Of a stretch of 64,000 bases of DNA, positions 1 to 10,984 are shown in pieces. Every line of letters starts with the position of its first letter. Within the stretch, counting starts at the first letter, position 1. Under the pieces are notes generated by a model that saw only the letters and a list, made by a program, of their open reading frames with translations, was not told the origin of the DNA and made no database searches. Location: the NCBI GenBank assembly GCA_030549495.1, contig JAUIRK010000682.1, positions 62,001-126,000 on the forward strand, given 5' to 3'. The position numbers were made by a program, and so were the translations under genes. The stretch comes from Nectonema munidae. Lineage: Eukaryota; Nematomorpha; Nectonematoida; Nectonematidae.

Positions 1-980
1 ATATGATATGATTTATGAAAGAACATCGACGTGTATCCTGACTTAATTAATTACCTTGAATTCGGACTAACAATTTTAATTTACCTATAGCAACATAGTG
101 AGAATGTTAAGCACCATATGTGATTAATTCTCCAAATTAGTTTGTATTTAATGCTGCTAAACATAGCAAATGGTCTTGTAACTTAGAATAAACTAAGTCT
201 GTATTTTTTAATTAAGACATGAAGGCGCCTTATTATACACTCACAGATAATAATTAACGGGTTTGCAACAAGACAGAGTCTAGCCGTATATTACAATTAT
301 TATTTCTCCATTCCTTTCTATTATGTAGATCTCTCATCTTAATTAAGCCCTATTTTCCATGCCTTTTTCAACTACACTTTTCTACCTAATTTTTGGCATA
401 CTTTTACATTTCCCTGTTTTTTCTCCGTATATTCTTCTAATAAACTCACTTAGGCTTTTCTATTTATGTGTCCCATCACATTCTTTTTCAGTCATTACTC
501 TCATTCACAAAGATTTCTTATTTTGCCATTCCTCATACATGTTATTACTTTCAAATAAACTCATCATATCGATGCAGTTATCATCCATCCTATTATTAAT
601 ATATTTATCATCAAAGTAATCATGATACGATATCAATTTGTAATTTTCCTATATGCATGAATATAGGAATTCCTATAGGCGCTTTCCTATATACATGATA
701 CACACATACACAAAATAATAAGAAAAACAAAAAAAGTATAACTTTTATCATTTTTATTATGATATTTTGTCTCGAAGCCTTTTTGAAAAAATGAAATTTT
801 CGTGATCTGTTGCTTAAAGTTTAAATAATGAATACGTGTAGGAAGTATGAACCGAAGTATTATGATATCAAAAATTATTGAGGTATGAATCGATGTTTCA
901 TTGTGAAAAAAATAAGCATAGAGCATCAGGTATTCCTGTAAAGAAAAAAATGATGCCTGTGAAAAAGTACATATAAAGAG
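1..980. other. Intergenic sequence without a recognised gene
   Basis: AT-rich sequence. The stretch from about 300 to 620 is T- and C-rich and poor in G on the plus strand, which leaves an open frame of low-complexity hydrophobic composition; I do not take it as a gene. Short palindromic words around the repeated ATATAGG motif lie near 645-700. No domain or splice-consistent exon was seen. Confidence 0.4.
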
Positions 981-984
981 AAGA

Positions 985-1130
985 AGTCAGCACATATAAA
1001 ACGGGTAAGGAGAAAGAGCATCATCCTAAACAAGACACACAATCGCACAACTTAACGCCAACAAATCACCGCTCCTTCATGAATATCTTCCCAAAATTGT
1101 TTCCAACACACACCAAACCTTTATATGAGG
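985..1130 (+). mobile_element. LINE fragment, C-terminal end of reverse transcriptase ORF
   Basis: In the frame passing through 1038 the translation reads AQLNANKSPLLHEYLPKI, which closely resembles QLRANKSPLLNSYMNKI in the LINE fragment at about 16770-17165 of this window. In non-LTR elements of the Jockey/I/R1 type this segment comes just before a Cys-His motif near the end of ORF2. Only a short stretch is readable here and it soon degenerates. This is seen directly as similarity between the two sites; the LINE assignment rests on family knowledge. Confidence 0.5.
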
Positions 1131-1433
1131 AATTTGAAGCTTAGCTCTTAGCCGTAAGTGGAAGCCAACAGCACCATATGGTGACTACGATAACTTACTA
1201 AACACTGCTGCTGCTGCAAAAGTGTAACGAAACTTTAACACCTTATCCACATGCCCTTTTTGGGGGACTGATGGTTAAGCTGATAACGAGATAGCGTAAT
1301 CTGGAGGTCAACAAGGGGGATAACCATCATTTATTAGATATTCTACGGATTTAGGATGGGTTCATTTCAAGAAAGTCTGCACTAATTATATTATGCAAAC
1401 TTTAAAATTAATTAAATTATTTTTATTAAACAG

Positions 1434-1649
1434 AAAGCGTTTTCTCACTTGTCACTCATTGATTCAAAAGAAGATTCCTTAATTCATACTCCAAAATTAA
1501 ATTACCTTACGCTGTTAAATCAAGGTGAATATGCGAGCAATAAAGTTTTGAATAAAAAGACGAAATGTAACAAGAACGATCGATATTTTTATATTGATAA
1601 AATTAAAACAACTGCTTTGCGTAAAACTGCCTTAAATATCAAACAATAA
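1434..1649 (+). CDS. Putative 3'-terminal exon of an unidentified gene
   Basis: An open frame of 71 codons follows a canonical acceptor (T-rich tract, then AAACAG ending at 1433) and ends with TAA at 1647-1649. The AATAAA signal at 1645-1650 overlaps that stop, as expected of a compact 3' end in this genome. The reading is mixed, lysine- and asparagine-rich, not low complexity (for example SLIDSKEDSLIHTPKLNYL). I found no recognisable domain and no confident upstream exon; the region just upstream is a LINE remnant. It could be a chance ORF. An in-frame ATG is absent near the start, which argues for an internal or terminal exon over a single-exon gene. Confidence 0.28.
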   Translation, partial: KAFSHLSLIDSKEDSLIHTPKLNYLTLLNQGEYASNKVLNKKTKCNKNDRYFYIDKIKTTALRKTALNIKQ

Positions 1650-2198
1650 ACATATTTTTTACTTTTTTATTTACAAATTAATTTAACTACATTTAAAATG
1701 AGATCGCAAAGAATCATTTTATCTTTTGCTAAACTATGGATGCTTGTTCCTATTGATTCATATGTGGATATAAGGTATTCATTTAGCTTTTATAGTTGTT
1801 TATAAGCATTGTTAGAGCTTCAAGAGTTTTTTAGACCTTCTTCTCTGCCTTAGTAATGTTTTTAATTTAAAGCCTTTTTACAAAATTCTTACTTATAATT
1901 CATTTAGATTACAATTTTAATATGTATGTCATGTGACACTGTATTTAACTTATCTATTGTTAATAACAATATAATAACCTATATAAATTTTTTCCTAAAA
2001 ATGAAGTTTTGCAAAGGTGGAATTCATAGTAAAAAACTAAATTGTTTTTACCTTGAAACCATTTTTCTACTTCTGATAGTAATGAAAGATATTTATATAT
2101 TTATAAAAGATTTCAGTGTCAATTTAACTATACAAAAATACATTGAATTTTTAAATTAAAAAGGAGTGCTGCTGAAGCATTTAGCTAATAATAAAATA
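1650..2198. other. AT-rich spacer, nothing recognised
   Basis: Contains a 77-codon frame (1926-2159) with AT-driven composition, no domain, no splice context and no homologue that I recognise. I see no gene here. Confidence 0.4.
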
Positions 2199-2313
2199 GT
2201 AAAAGTAATAAATTTTATTAGCTAAAATCAATATATGTGAATTTTTGCATTAAAAATCAATGTCTGATTAAGGATTATTATTGATTTTAGCCAATAAAAT
2301 TTATTACTTTTAC
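2199..2313. repeat. Inverted repeat, 35-bp arms, 45-bp spacer
   Basis: The left arm at 2199-2233 (begins GTAAAAGTAATAAATTTTAT) and the right arm at 2279-2313 are reverse complements with one mismatch. The transcript of either strand would fold into a long hairpin. It lies about 180 bp beyond the 3' end of the MIPEP gene. It may be a foldback-type MITE; no clear target-site duplication was seen. Confidence 0.8.
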
Positions 2314-2493
2314 AATTTTTAAATTATATATTTATTTTCTGCACTATTGAAAACAAATTCTATATTGAAATGAAATAATAATCATAGTAAAATGATGTCA
2401 TGATTATCTTTGGTTAAATATAGATTTACTAAAACTTTCTAAAAAATAAGTTTATTTTTTTATAAAATAAGAAATACGATTTTCGTGCAAAAC

Positions 2494-2499
2494 TTTATT
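2494..2499 (-). promoter_or_regulatory. Polyadenylation signal of MIPEP
   Basis: AATAAA on the minus strand begins 10 bases beyond the TGA stop of MIPEP. No other AATAAA close by competes with it, so the 3' UTR is predicted to be only a few tens of bases. Confidence 0.6.
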
Positions 2500-2508
2500 A
2501 ATAAACCT

Positions 2509-4485
2509 TCAATCATTAGAAAGATTCTCACATAGGAATTTTGGAATAGATTCAACCTTAAAAAAAGATTTCAGAAGTTGTTTTGGATTTTTTCTACCTC
2601 CATAAATAAGCAAGCTAGAGAGTAGATTTGATCCTTCTTTAGTATTAATAGAATTATTTTTGTGAAAAAGGCTTGGTTTTATTTTTGAAGCAATACATTT
2701 TGCAAGAATGTATGAATAATACTTGGCTCCATATGTGTAAAAGTGAGCGAAGCGTAAAAACGGTGCTACATCGGAAGAAAGGCAGAAATATTCCCCTAAC
2801 ATCTCGTCAAATGTTTGTGTAAATGATAATAAAATTTGATCAGGTGTTATATTTCGCAAGGAATAAAAATTGAAGTCTAGAGATGAGTGGTAGAGTTGAA
2901 AGGCATTTTCAATCGAGGAAAGATAATTCAAATCTTGGAGCGCTTTCGAAACCAAGCAAGACGGCATCCAAATAGAAAGAAAGCGTTCATCGATTGCGAT
3001 CAACTCAAACAAATTGGATGGGATTTCTGCAAAATCAGTGCAACAACGCGTTCCAACCACGTGCTGGTAACGAGTTTTGCCAAGGATGGAGTGGATGGCA
3101 TGTCCAAATTCATGGAAGAAACCTTTCAAATTGTTTAAAGATTGCAAGGAACGCTTCCTCACATCCAAATTCAAAATAGGCACGTTCAAAGAAATGACAA
3201 TGATCGGTGTTTGATAGAAGGAAGGTAGTTCTTTTCCACAACGAATGGTGAAGTGGCAATCCTGACTATACTTTCCCTCCCTCTCGAATAAATCACAATA
3301 AACAGTTCCTAGGAGCTTTTGTTGTTTGAATATGCCGAGTTTTAGAACATCATCCCTCCAAAAAATTTCATCCTTGGCAGCAGGCACTTCAATAACTTCT
3401 ACACAGAATAACTCTTTGACCAGAAATGATATCATTTCTATACATTTTGGCAAAGTTAGGTATTCGCGAACGTCAGCATTTTCTTTCGCAATTTTGCCTA
3501 GAACATAAGGGTAGTGACAGCAGTTTATTCTAGCACCCAATGAATCAGAGCCATAATAAGATTGTCTTAAGGCATACATATCACTTCCTAGTTTTTGTTC
3601 ATTTGAAGATTTGATGTGTGATAAAAATGTTTGTAATTCAAGTCTATCGTCAATGATGGTGTCTGAAATTGCTTTATCAAGGTATGTCGAATGATTAGAA
3701 AAACGAGCAACTTCTAGCCTTTTTCTTAATAAACTTGCCAGCACCTCCAATGACATTCTGTCAATCTTATGATAGAGATAATAACTTCTTTCTCTCACCT
3801 CACTATTAGATGAGTGGTACAGAGGAGAGTACAACTTTTGCGAATCATGTCCCAGTGATAAAATGTCATTCTTTTGAAGATGCACAGGTGAAAAGGCGTG
3901 CTTAAGAAAGTCATTTCCACTCTCGATGATACTATTACAAATTTCTCTATATCGTAAAGCTTCTGCTTTAGCGTAGGTACCGCCTAGTGTGATACCCCCT
4001 GCTTGTTCAAAATCTTTGGCAAAAGCAATACATGTTTCCACATCCTCTTCGTCTAATTCCTCGACATCCTTTCTACTTCCTAAAACACCAGTCAACGTGT
4101 CATACAAATTTGCGTTTGTGTTAAGTTCTTCTACGAGTTGGCTTAGTTCACCATAAACAGTGGTTGCACATTCACGATAATCTTGACTCGGATGATTCAA
4201 ACGAACGAATTCTGCCAAATCAGCAACTTGGCATATGCTGTCTGACATATCATCCAGGATACGCACAAATTTTCTTTTCCTATTCTTTGAGTGAGCTTCT
4301 TCCATAAGTTCAGTGACACGAGTTTCTGCTTTTTTCTGAAGCTTGAAAAAACCTTCTGGATTATTACAGCTTAGATCGCGTATTTCAAATATGCCACCAC
4401 CTTTTGTGACATTATAAGTTTCCTTTTTAGAAAAATAATTCAACCAACTTTGATTGGAATAAAATCGTTTTAACTTTAGAACCAT
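2509..4485 (-). CDS. MIPEP: Mitochondrial intermediate peptidase (M3 family metallopeptidase)
   Basis: Intact single-exon frame of 658 residues, against about 713 in human. The family removes an octapeptide from the N-terminus of imported precursors in the mitochondrial matrix after the main processing peptidase has cut. The zinc site is complete: HEFGH at residues 458-462 and the third ligand Glu487 within the DFAEIPSNLFE segment. The N-terminal region (DDMSDSICQVADLAEFVRL and LNTNANLYDTL) matches the mitochondrial MIPEP branch better than cytosolic thimet oligopeptidase. The first 20 residues are basic and lack acidic residues, consistent with a short matrix presequence. The ATG at 4485 fits this and is preceded by in-frame AT-rich noncoding sequence. 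The lack of introns, unlike ALDH4A1 in this window, may mean intron loss or retroposition, but the frame is open and looks functional. The hAT-like repeat at 4540 lies 55 bp upstream of the start. Confidence 0.96.
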   Translation of the reverse strand: MVLKLKRFYSNQSWLNYFSKKETYNVTKGGGIFEIRDLSCNNPEGFFKLQKKAETRVTELMEEAHSKNRKRKFVRILDDMSDSICQVADLAEFVRLNHPSQDYRECATTVYGELSQLVEELNTNANLYDTLTGVLGSRKDVEELDEEDVETCIAFAKDFEQAGGITLGGTYAKAEALRYREICNSIIESGNDFLKHAFSPVHLQKNDILSLGHDSQKLYSPLYHSSNSEVRERSYYLYHKIDRMSLEVLASLLRKRLEVARFSNHSTYLDKAISDTIIDDRLELQTFLSHIKSSNEQKLGSDMYALRQSYYGSDSLGARINCCHYPYVLGKIAKENADVREYLTLPKCIEMISFLVKELFCVEVIEVPAAKDEIFWRDDVLKLGIFKQQKLLGTVYCDLFEREGKYSQDCHFTIRCGKELPSFYQTPIIVISLNVPILNLDVRKRSLQSLNNLKGFFHEFGHAIHSILGKTRYQHVVGTRCCTDFAEIPSNLFELIAIDERFLSIWMPSCLVSKALQDLNYLSSIENAFQLYHSSLDFNFYSLRNITPDQILLSFTQTFDEMLGEYFCLSSDVAPFLRFAHFYTYGAKYYSYILAKCIASKIKPSLFHKNNSINTKEGSNLLSSLLIYGGRKNPKQLLKSFFKVESIPKFLCENLSND

Positions 4486-4539
4486 TTTAATAAAAGAAAC
4501 TAAAAAGTATATTACATAAGTATTTCTGCAGATTACATG

Positions 4540-5075
4540 CAGTGGTGGGATTCATGGGTTTGCCGCGAACCCATTGCTAACTTTATCCCCAATAAATAAA
4601 CTTCTAATTTTACTTTGTCTAAAATTGGATATGACCAAAAGATGCTGACCAGTGTTTTACATGTATATAAATGAGTATTAAACTTTACCAAACTATTTTT
4701 CGGTTTTTAACACTTATTAAAAGTATACATAAATAACCAATTTTGTATACTAATCGATAATAATCATTTGTTAACAGCCCAAAAGTTTATTAAAAGATTT
4801 AAAGCATTTGAGATACTTAAAGAACGAAAAATAATTGATGGTAAGTACAATGGGTTTGTGTCTTCAGATTAAAAAAAATTTAATTAAAAATTTGAAAAAA
4901 GTTGAATATCCGTGAAGGTAAAAATTTTAAATAGAAACAATATTTTATAATGTTTTTAAAACATATTTGTATGTACTATAGAGTATAGTAGGCTGTGAAG
5001 ATATTTAGAAACCCACTGATATTGAGACTAATTGTTGAGAGAACCAGTTTTTAAATTTTTCGAATGTGGCCATTT
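4540..5075. mobile_element. Degenerate hAT-like MITE upstream of MIPEP
   Basis: The left end CAGTGGTGGGATTCATGGG is a typical hAT terminus. A weak counterpart lies at about 5040-5075 (AGAACCAGTTTTTAAATTTT then CGAATGTGG), resembling the inverted inner part of the same terminus. No clean 8-bp duplication was found and no coding sequence lies between. The left end is well supported; the right end is inference. Confidence 0.38.
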
Positions 5076-6170
5076 AATGATAAATCATTATATTTGGATG
5101 TTACAAATGAAAAAATAAAAAACTACGAGATATGGCTAAAATTTGCTAATCACGCAAATGTTTATCTCAACACTCAAATTTCAAAAATAAATTGACACTT
5201 TACTAAGAAAAATAGGTATGACGTAGTAGTGTTTTCATGTTAGTACTGGTATGTCATAAACAACACCGCATTTCTAAGATGTATGACATTTTTTGACCCT
5301 TTAATGAAGTAATTAAGCTTATGACTTTACTATTGATAGTGAGGATATTAGCCAAAGGTGGCATAAGAAACTTCTAGAAGTACGAAACGCCATAATTGAC
5401 TTTTTCTCCCAAGACGACATATCATGACAAAGACCTAACCAAAAAGATAGCACAACAGAAAAAGACTATGATAGTAGGAAAGCGTTTGACTTTTAAAGAA
5501 TATCATCATAAAATATGCATCTCCTACTGGAATGCTTGAAAAAAAATTCTGCAAAGAAATTCCAGTTCACTTCTAAGAATTTTTTAGATAAGTGATTAAG
5601 AGTCTGAAAAGTGCATGATGGAAAAATGGACATGTTGCTGTCAGAAGTTTGTTATCAGTGTAAAAAAAGTTATTGATAGGAGTGTGTACAAGGAAGGTGG
5701 ATGAAAGTAGCTCAGGAAGAAACTTGGCAAGGTGTGTTAAATACTAAAACAGTAATTTCTTGGTTCACACATTTATCGAACGAAACATGAAGATGAGAAA
5801 GACAAAGCTACCTCATTTATTTCTTCCTTTCAAATAAAAACACTATATGTAAACTATTTTTCATTTAAACCTGACAACAAATTTGCAAAAATAAGTCCAT
5901 ATTTGACATTGAGAGTGATATTTATATAGAAAATAACAATCAGAAATTACATTTTTCAGTGAATATAAGATCACTATTTTTAATTGATGTTATTAACCTT
6001 AGTGCATCACATAAACATTATAATTTCTTCATTCTCATTCAGTTTTAGTATTTGCTTCTCAAAATTATATGTTCTCAGCTGACACAAGTAAGTTGTTTGA
6101 AACATTATTTGACAGGCATTCATGCACATACAAACAAATAATTTTACGCATACTTTTTAATTTTTCAGAT
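5076..6170. other. Unassigned sequence, possibly decayed transposon 5' part
   Basis: No open frame of note. The base composition from about 5340 to 5830 is less AT-rich than its flanks, as in decayed coding sequence, and it precedes the transposase remnant at 6176. I could not assign it. Confidence 0.3.
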
Positions 6171-6175
6171 TAATT

Positions 6176-7620
6176 TTGTGTAATATGAAAACTAGGAAAC
6201 AAAACCAAATTTATTTGATTAGTTTTTATCAAACTGAAATTCTCAGTGCTAAATGGCCATCATATCGACAAGCTTTGAAATATTTTTCTTACCTACATGA
6301 GTTAAAAGAGTTAGAAAATCTAGTAAAGATACAATTTCAATTATTTCGAGAATTTGGACAAAAGCTGGCATACGTACCCAAGCTCTAAAAATAATAAAAT
6401 TAAAAAAATTTTTTGGAACCAAAAAACCTCTCAAAAAAAAAAAAATTAATTAAAAAATTTTTTTTTGGGAAAAAAAAAAAAAAAAAAAAAAAATTAAAAA
6501 AAAACCATCAATTAGGACTCAAAAGAAAAGAAGCAGAACCCAAGCGTGGAAAATTATCACAAAAAGAACAAAAAAATATTATAAAAAAGTTATCCTTTCA
6601 GATGATTATTTTCTTCTGAGGAAAACAATGATAGTTCAGATAACTTTTATAAAAAATTTGAAGCATATAAAGAAGACAGCACTAAAATCAAGAAAATGGA
6701 ATCAACTAATGTTTTAGCATCTTTAGACAACCAAAATATCATCTAGGAACGCTACTTTATGTAAACTGTTTCTACTTTGAAGCATGATGAAAACACTCTA
6801 AATATCAACAGAAACTCCATTCAAAGAGCAAGAATTAAAAATCATAACATGGAAGAACAAAAACGTGGATGTAATTTTTCATGAAATGTTCTACTTACAT
6901 AACAATGAAATGACAAATTAATGGAAGACTTGACAACTAGAAAACATGTTGTTTGTCTTCAAATTTTTGTATCTAGTACAGGAATTGAACAGCTTCTAAA
7001 AGTTTCCAAGTTAACTTCAGGAACAGGAAAAACACAGGCGACAGCAATACAATGTTTGAAAGATTGGCAAATTGAAGATGAGATAGTTGCACTATGTTTC
7101 GACACAATGGCTTCAATATACTGAGAGGGACTTGAATGCTGGTACTTTAATTGAAAAAAACTTCAAAATTCATGAAACATTAATTGGTAAAGATAGTGGA
7201 CCTGAAGTTTAATATTCAAACGTTTTAAAAATAATTGGTAAAAAATTATTTAGTAGCTTCTACGGAGATGAATGTAGAAAAAATTGTTACACCGTATCGA
7301 GAAAACATTCTTACTTTTGCAAAGTTGCACTTGAAAATAAAACAATCAAGAGATGATTACAAGGAATTTCTTGAATTATCAATTATAATTCTTGAAGATG
7401 TTCCATCAAAAGGATTCATTTATGCATTCCAGGTGCAATGCATAAAGCACGTTTACTGTCAAGTGATTTGTGTCATCAAAATATGGTTATTTCGTAACCA
7501 ATTATAACTTAGTGCTTCAGAAGAAGTGAATCGTGATCTTGCTTGCTTTTCGGAAGGGGAAAATTTTTTGTATCAGCGCATCACTAAGACAGAAATACAG
7601 ATAAATCGTGAATACAAGGA
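6176..7620 (+). pseudogene. Decayed transposase-like gene of an unnamed DNA-transposon family
   Basis: Several disconnected plus-strand frames match the same invertebrate transposon-encoded protein family in the expected order. The first is AKWPSYRQALKYFSYLHEL near 6250, followed by NINRNSIQRARIKNH around 6800-6845 and then SKLTSGTGKTQATAIQ with VALCFDTMAS at about 7005-7115. In intact relatives the last motif reads CFDTTSSNTG followed by a CRHH motif. The frame is broken by stops and frameshifts throughout and interrupted at about 6410-6500 by an A-rich low-complexity insertion. I recognise the family by these motifs but cannot name its superfamily. Termini were not found. Confidence 0.5.
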
Positions 7621-8292
7621 AAACAAATACCTTTCTTACATAAAATATTTAAGTCTTGAGTCGAAGTTATTTTTCTGAATTCGATTGAGACTTCAAAAAC
7701 AGAAAATACAACTGACTCCACATTCCTGGTTACGACTCACCTTTTTTTAATGAACATAAACAGTTTTTTATTTCTTCAAATTTAGCTTTCAACTTTTTGT
7801 CCTTCCTACAAATTTATCATATTTTAATTTATATCGTTTATAGTGAGATTTAACGTTGTATAAATTTAATACACTAATACAATTGTTACATATCAAATAT
7901 ATTTTATTGTTTACTGCACAGTATGGATAAAAAAATTTAAATAAAATTGTTGTTGTTGCTCTCTTAAATTTCATAATGACTCGAAGAGGATTATTACTAT
8001 AGTTTGGAAAAATCAGTGTAAAAAAAGTATATAATTTAAATTTACTAAAACTAACCAAAGAAACTTAAAGAATAACACAGCCTATGCAAATCGGTTGAGC
8101 CTAATCCTAACCGAAGGTGGCAGTGGCAAGACAAGGGACTTTTTTTCAAAGGGATGAAAAAGTCTTTTGCTCCAACAATAATTTTGTATTTTTTTAATTT
8201 TATATCATTAAAAGACTTGTTTGGCTTGTGAATAGACTTTCCATAATACCATACTTGTTTTACAGTTGAATTTCAGACATAAATTCTTTTAA
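7621..8292. other. AT-rich spacer, nothing recognised
   Basis: An 89-codon minus-strand frame (7789-8058) has AT-driven composition and no domain. I see no gene or element boundary here. Confidence 0.35.
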
Positions 8293-9919
8293 CCCTTTTT
8301 TGGAAGATAGTAAAAATATCTCAAAAATTTTTTTTTGAAATAATTTTTCTTTTAACCTATCTAGGAGTGAAAGAAAAAAAGATAGCATGTGTTTTAATAT
8401 CTCTAAAATAATTTGATGGGTCATGAGTGACACAATGTGACTTACCCTGTTTAGTATGAGTCATTAGTGACCCTTATGTCTTAGGGAACATACATAAATT
8501 ACGTAACGTAAAACCATTGAAATTTCAACCCCCCTCCAATGTAACGCGTTCATGACCCTGCCCTTACCTCTCCAACAAACTCTTGCATTTAGTATCACTC
8601 GATGTGGCTCTTTCCCCTCCCCTTCTCCCTAAATCTTCCATTTTCATGCTTAATAGGGAAGAGTAGATCGGGTTATAAATACCACATAACAATTTTTTCT
8701 AAAAGTCCTTGAAATACGTTTAGACAATAAATTGGTTGGCTTTCTTAACTATATTTTCTTTATAATAGCTCAATGGCGATTCTTTTCAAAATTAAAAAAA
8801 TTATCTCCTAAACTATCTTCATGAACAAATAAACCCCCTAATTCAATTTTAAATCGTATTGATGGTGGCAAAAACATTTCAAACATACTTTTTCAATTGA
8901 TTCTTTATAAACAGCCTTTCCTCTCGAACATGAAAATTTTCGTACGTAATTGAACAACTTTCTTCCTATGGCGTTACGTTATATATGTATATCCTCTTAC
9001 AAAGAATATTATCTTAGCTAATATAGTTTAGAAAATTACAGATTCTAGAAAAATTTTTATTGAAAAATAATTTAAAAAAACATTGAACAAAATGGAAATC
9101 ATGGAAGCAATTACAATTTTTCTGAATGCACAGAAACTTGTTACACGTGGAACTAAAAGTATATGTTTTGTTGACATGTTTATTTTTGCTTCAAAAAAAG
9201 CACCCTTTCTTTGCTCTAAAAACTTCGGTAAATGATTTTAGTGCTGAATTCCCAATGAAATTGAATAATGGAGTGTTGACTTGATGTGAAATCATTTATC
9301 AACTTTCTTGCAAGAAATTGTTTGAATTCAAACAAAGAAAGTGAGATTTTTTTGTTCAGTAGTTATCTTTGTATAAATTATGAAAGAGTTTACTATTGAA
9401 GTTTCAAGTAGGTCAAAAAAATATTTAAATAAAACTTATTACGAAATTTTCTGTTGTGATTATAATAACCTTTTAGTTGGTTTGATTTATCTTGTTGCAA
9501 AGGATCCAGGCCTCAAATCTGATCAAAAATTAAGCAACCTGCTTTGCAACTATCAGGCCTTATATAGATTTCATGCTATATTTTTTAATTCGTAAAAATT
9601 CTCTTCATTTCTCCCTTGGCCAAAAAACGACTTGCTTTGTGTGAACAAAAGTATTTATAACAAAAATATAATTACAAAACAAACAAGTCAAAAATCACCT
9701 ATACAAAAAAATCATCAAATATAATTTGATAAAAATAATAATGCTAGGCAACCAAATTAGCAACTTGAGGGCTGAAAAGGTTCTCCACGCATAGCAACCC
9801 CAGGCCTGACTCAGAAAACGGAGTTGCTTATAAGGAAAAAAAAGTGTAGGGATTTGTATTTCAATGAATTATTTTAGTTTATATTATGTATCATGAGTGA
9901 CCCAAAATGATTCAAAGGG
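8293..9919. mobile_element. TTAA-bounded element, piggyBac-type (1.63 kb)
   Basis: TTAA at 8289-8292 is followed by CCCTTTTTTGG, and at the other end TTCAAAGGG is followed by TTAA at 9920-9923. The TTAA duplications and CCC/GGG ends are the signature of piggyBac-type transposition. Subterminal copies of TCATGAGTGAC near 8421 and 9890 support a common pair of ends. The 71-codon frame at 9380-9595 shows no DDD transposase motif, so the element is probably non-autonomous or very decayed. A second element is nested at 8490-8990. Confidence 0.55.
8490..8990. mobile_element. Nested MITE with 19-bp terminal inverted repeats
   Basis: ATACATAAATTACGTAACG at 8490-8508 is inverted at 8972-8990 with two mismatches. 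The 501-bp interior has no ORF but contains GC-richer, C-rich segments (8525-8640) unlike the surrounding DNA. It sits inside the TTAA-bounded element. The superfamily is not determined. Confidence 0.6.
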
Positions 9920-9923
9920 TTAA

Positions 9924-10984
9924 AATGAATCTTAAAAATTATAAAAAAAGAAAAGTTCGCCTTCCACTTAGGAATTTAGAGGATGTTGGCCCCTGCACAA
10001 ACATAACCATTTGGCCAGTATGGTAAAATAGATTGGAATAATTATAATTTTGTATTGAATAACAAAAACTTATAACTAATTGTTTAAAAGCAAAGAAATA
10101 ATAGTATGAAAATTAATGAGCCATATTTTTCATTTATAAATCAAAAAGAGACGTTTAAGAAACGTAAAAAATAAAATACATCATAAGAGACAAATTGAGA
10201 TGAGAGAGAGAAAGTCATAGGATAATGAGATTAGTTAAAATCAACAATTTTATATTAGATGGAAAAAAAATCATTGAAAATTTAGATCAATAATGGATTT
10301 GCTTTCGCCTTAAGCCCAGTTTAGATGACTAATCTATTGATAATACATCAGATGGCTTTAAAACTATAAACCTTAAGTATTAATTATCAATTTTTAAAAA
10401 AAATGAAATCAAGAAATTACTCAATAAAATTTATAAATATTTTCATAAAATATATAAATAAGGCGTCATTTTAGCTATAGAAGAAGAAGTCGCAAATTTT
10501 TTTTTTAATTAATTTTTAATGACACAACTTGTAGATCTAAAACACATCTGAAAGCTGGCTAAAAATGAATTATGTTATAGTTAAAAAGAAGGCTTTTTAA
10601 ATTCAAAGCTTTTATAATCTTTTTAATCTTAATCGATTTTATCCTACTATAACTAAATTCATCTATATTTCTGATACTTTGATCAATAACATTTCCATAT
10701 ATTTAAATGATCTCTACAATGATTAAATGTATTATACGATTTATCTAACTATTATAAAAGTTTTGAATTCTGTTCAGATTTTCATTCTACAAAAAATGTA
10801 AATTAGATTTTTTGCAGAAACATGTATTTTGTAATTACAAAACGAACAATTTATTGATTTCACTTCTGTTTTTGATTCATATCAACTGACCGATTAAAAA
10901 GGGGTTGGAACCGGCGTACGCCCCCCCCCCCCAATTTGCATTGCCAATTGCTTGAAAATTTTTTTGATCTAATTGTTTAATATA
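9924..10984. other. AT-rich spacer with a poly-C run
   Basis: No gene seen. A run of about 13 C residues lies around 10920-10933, next to the start of the tandem array. Confidence 0.4.

Noticed and set aside
359-619. 86-codon hydrophobic ORF
   Set aside because: T- and C-rich low-complexity sequence with no domain or gene context.
2887-3508. Plus-strand ORFs of 60-83 codons inside MIPEP
   Set aside because: They are antisense shadows of an intact, conserved gene.
6413-6619. Lysine-rich ORF
   Set aside because: Produced by an A-rich low-complexity insertion within a decayed transposase.
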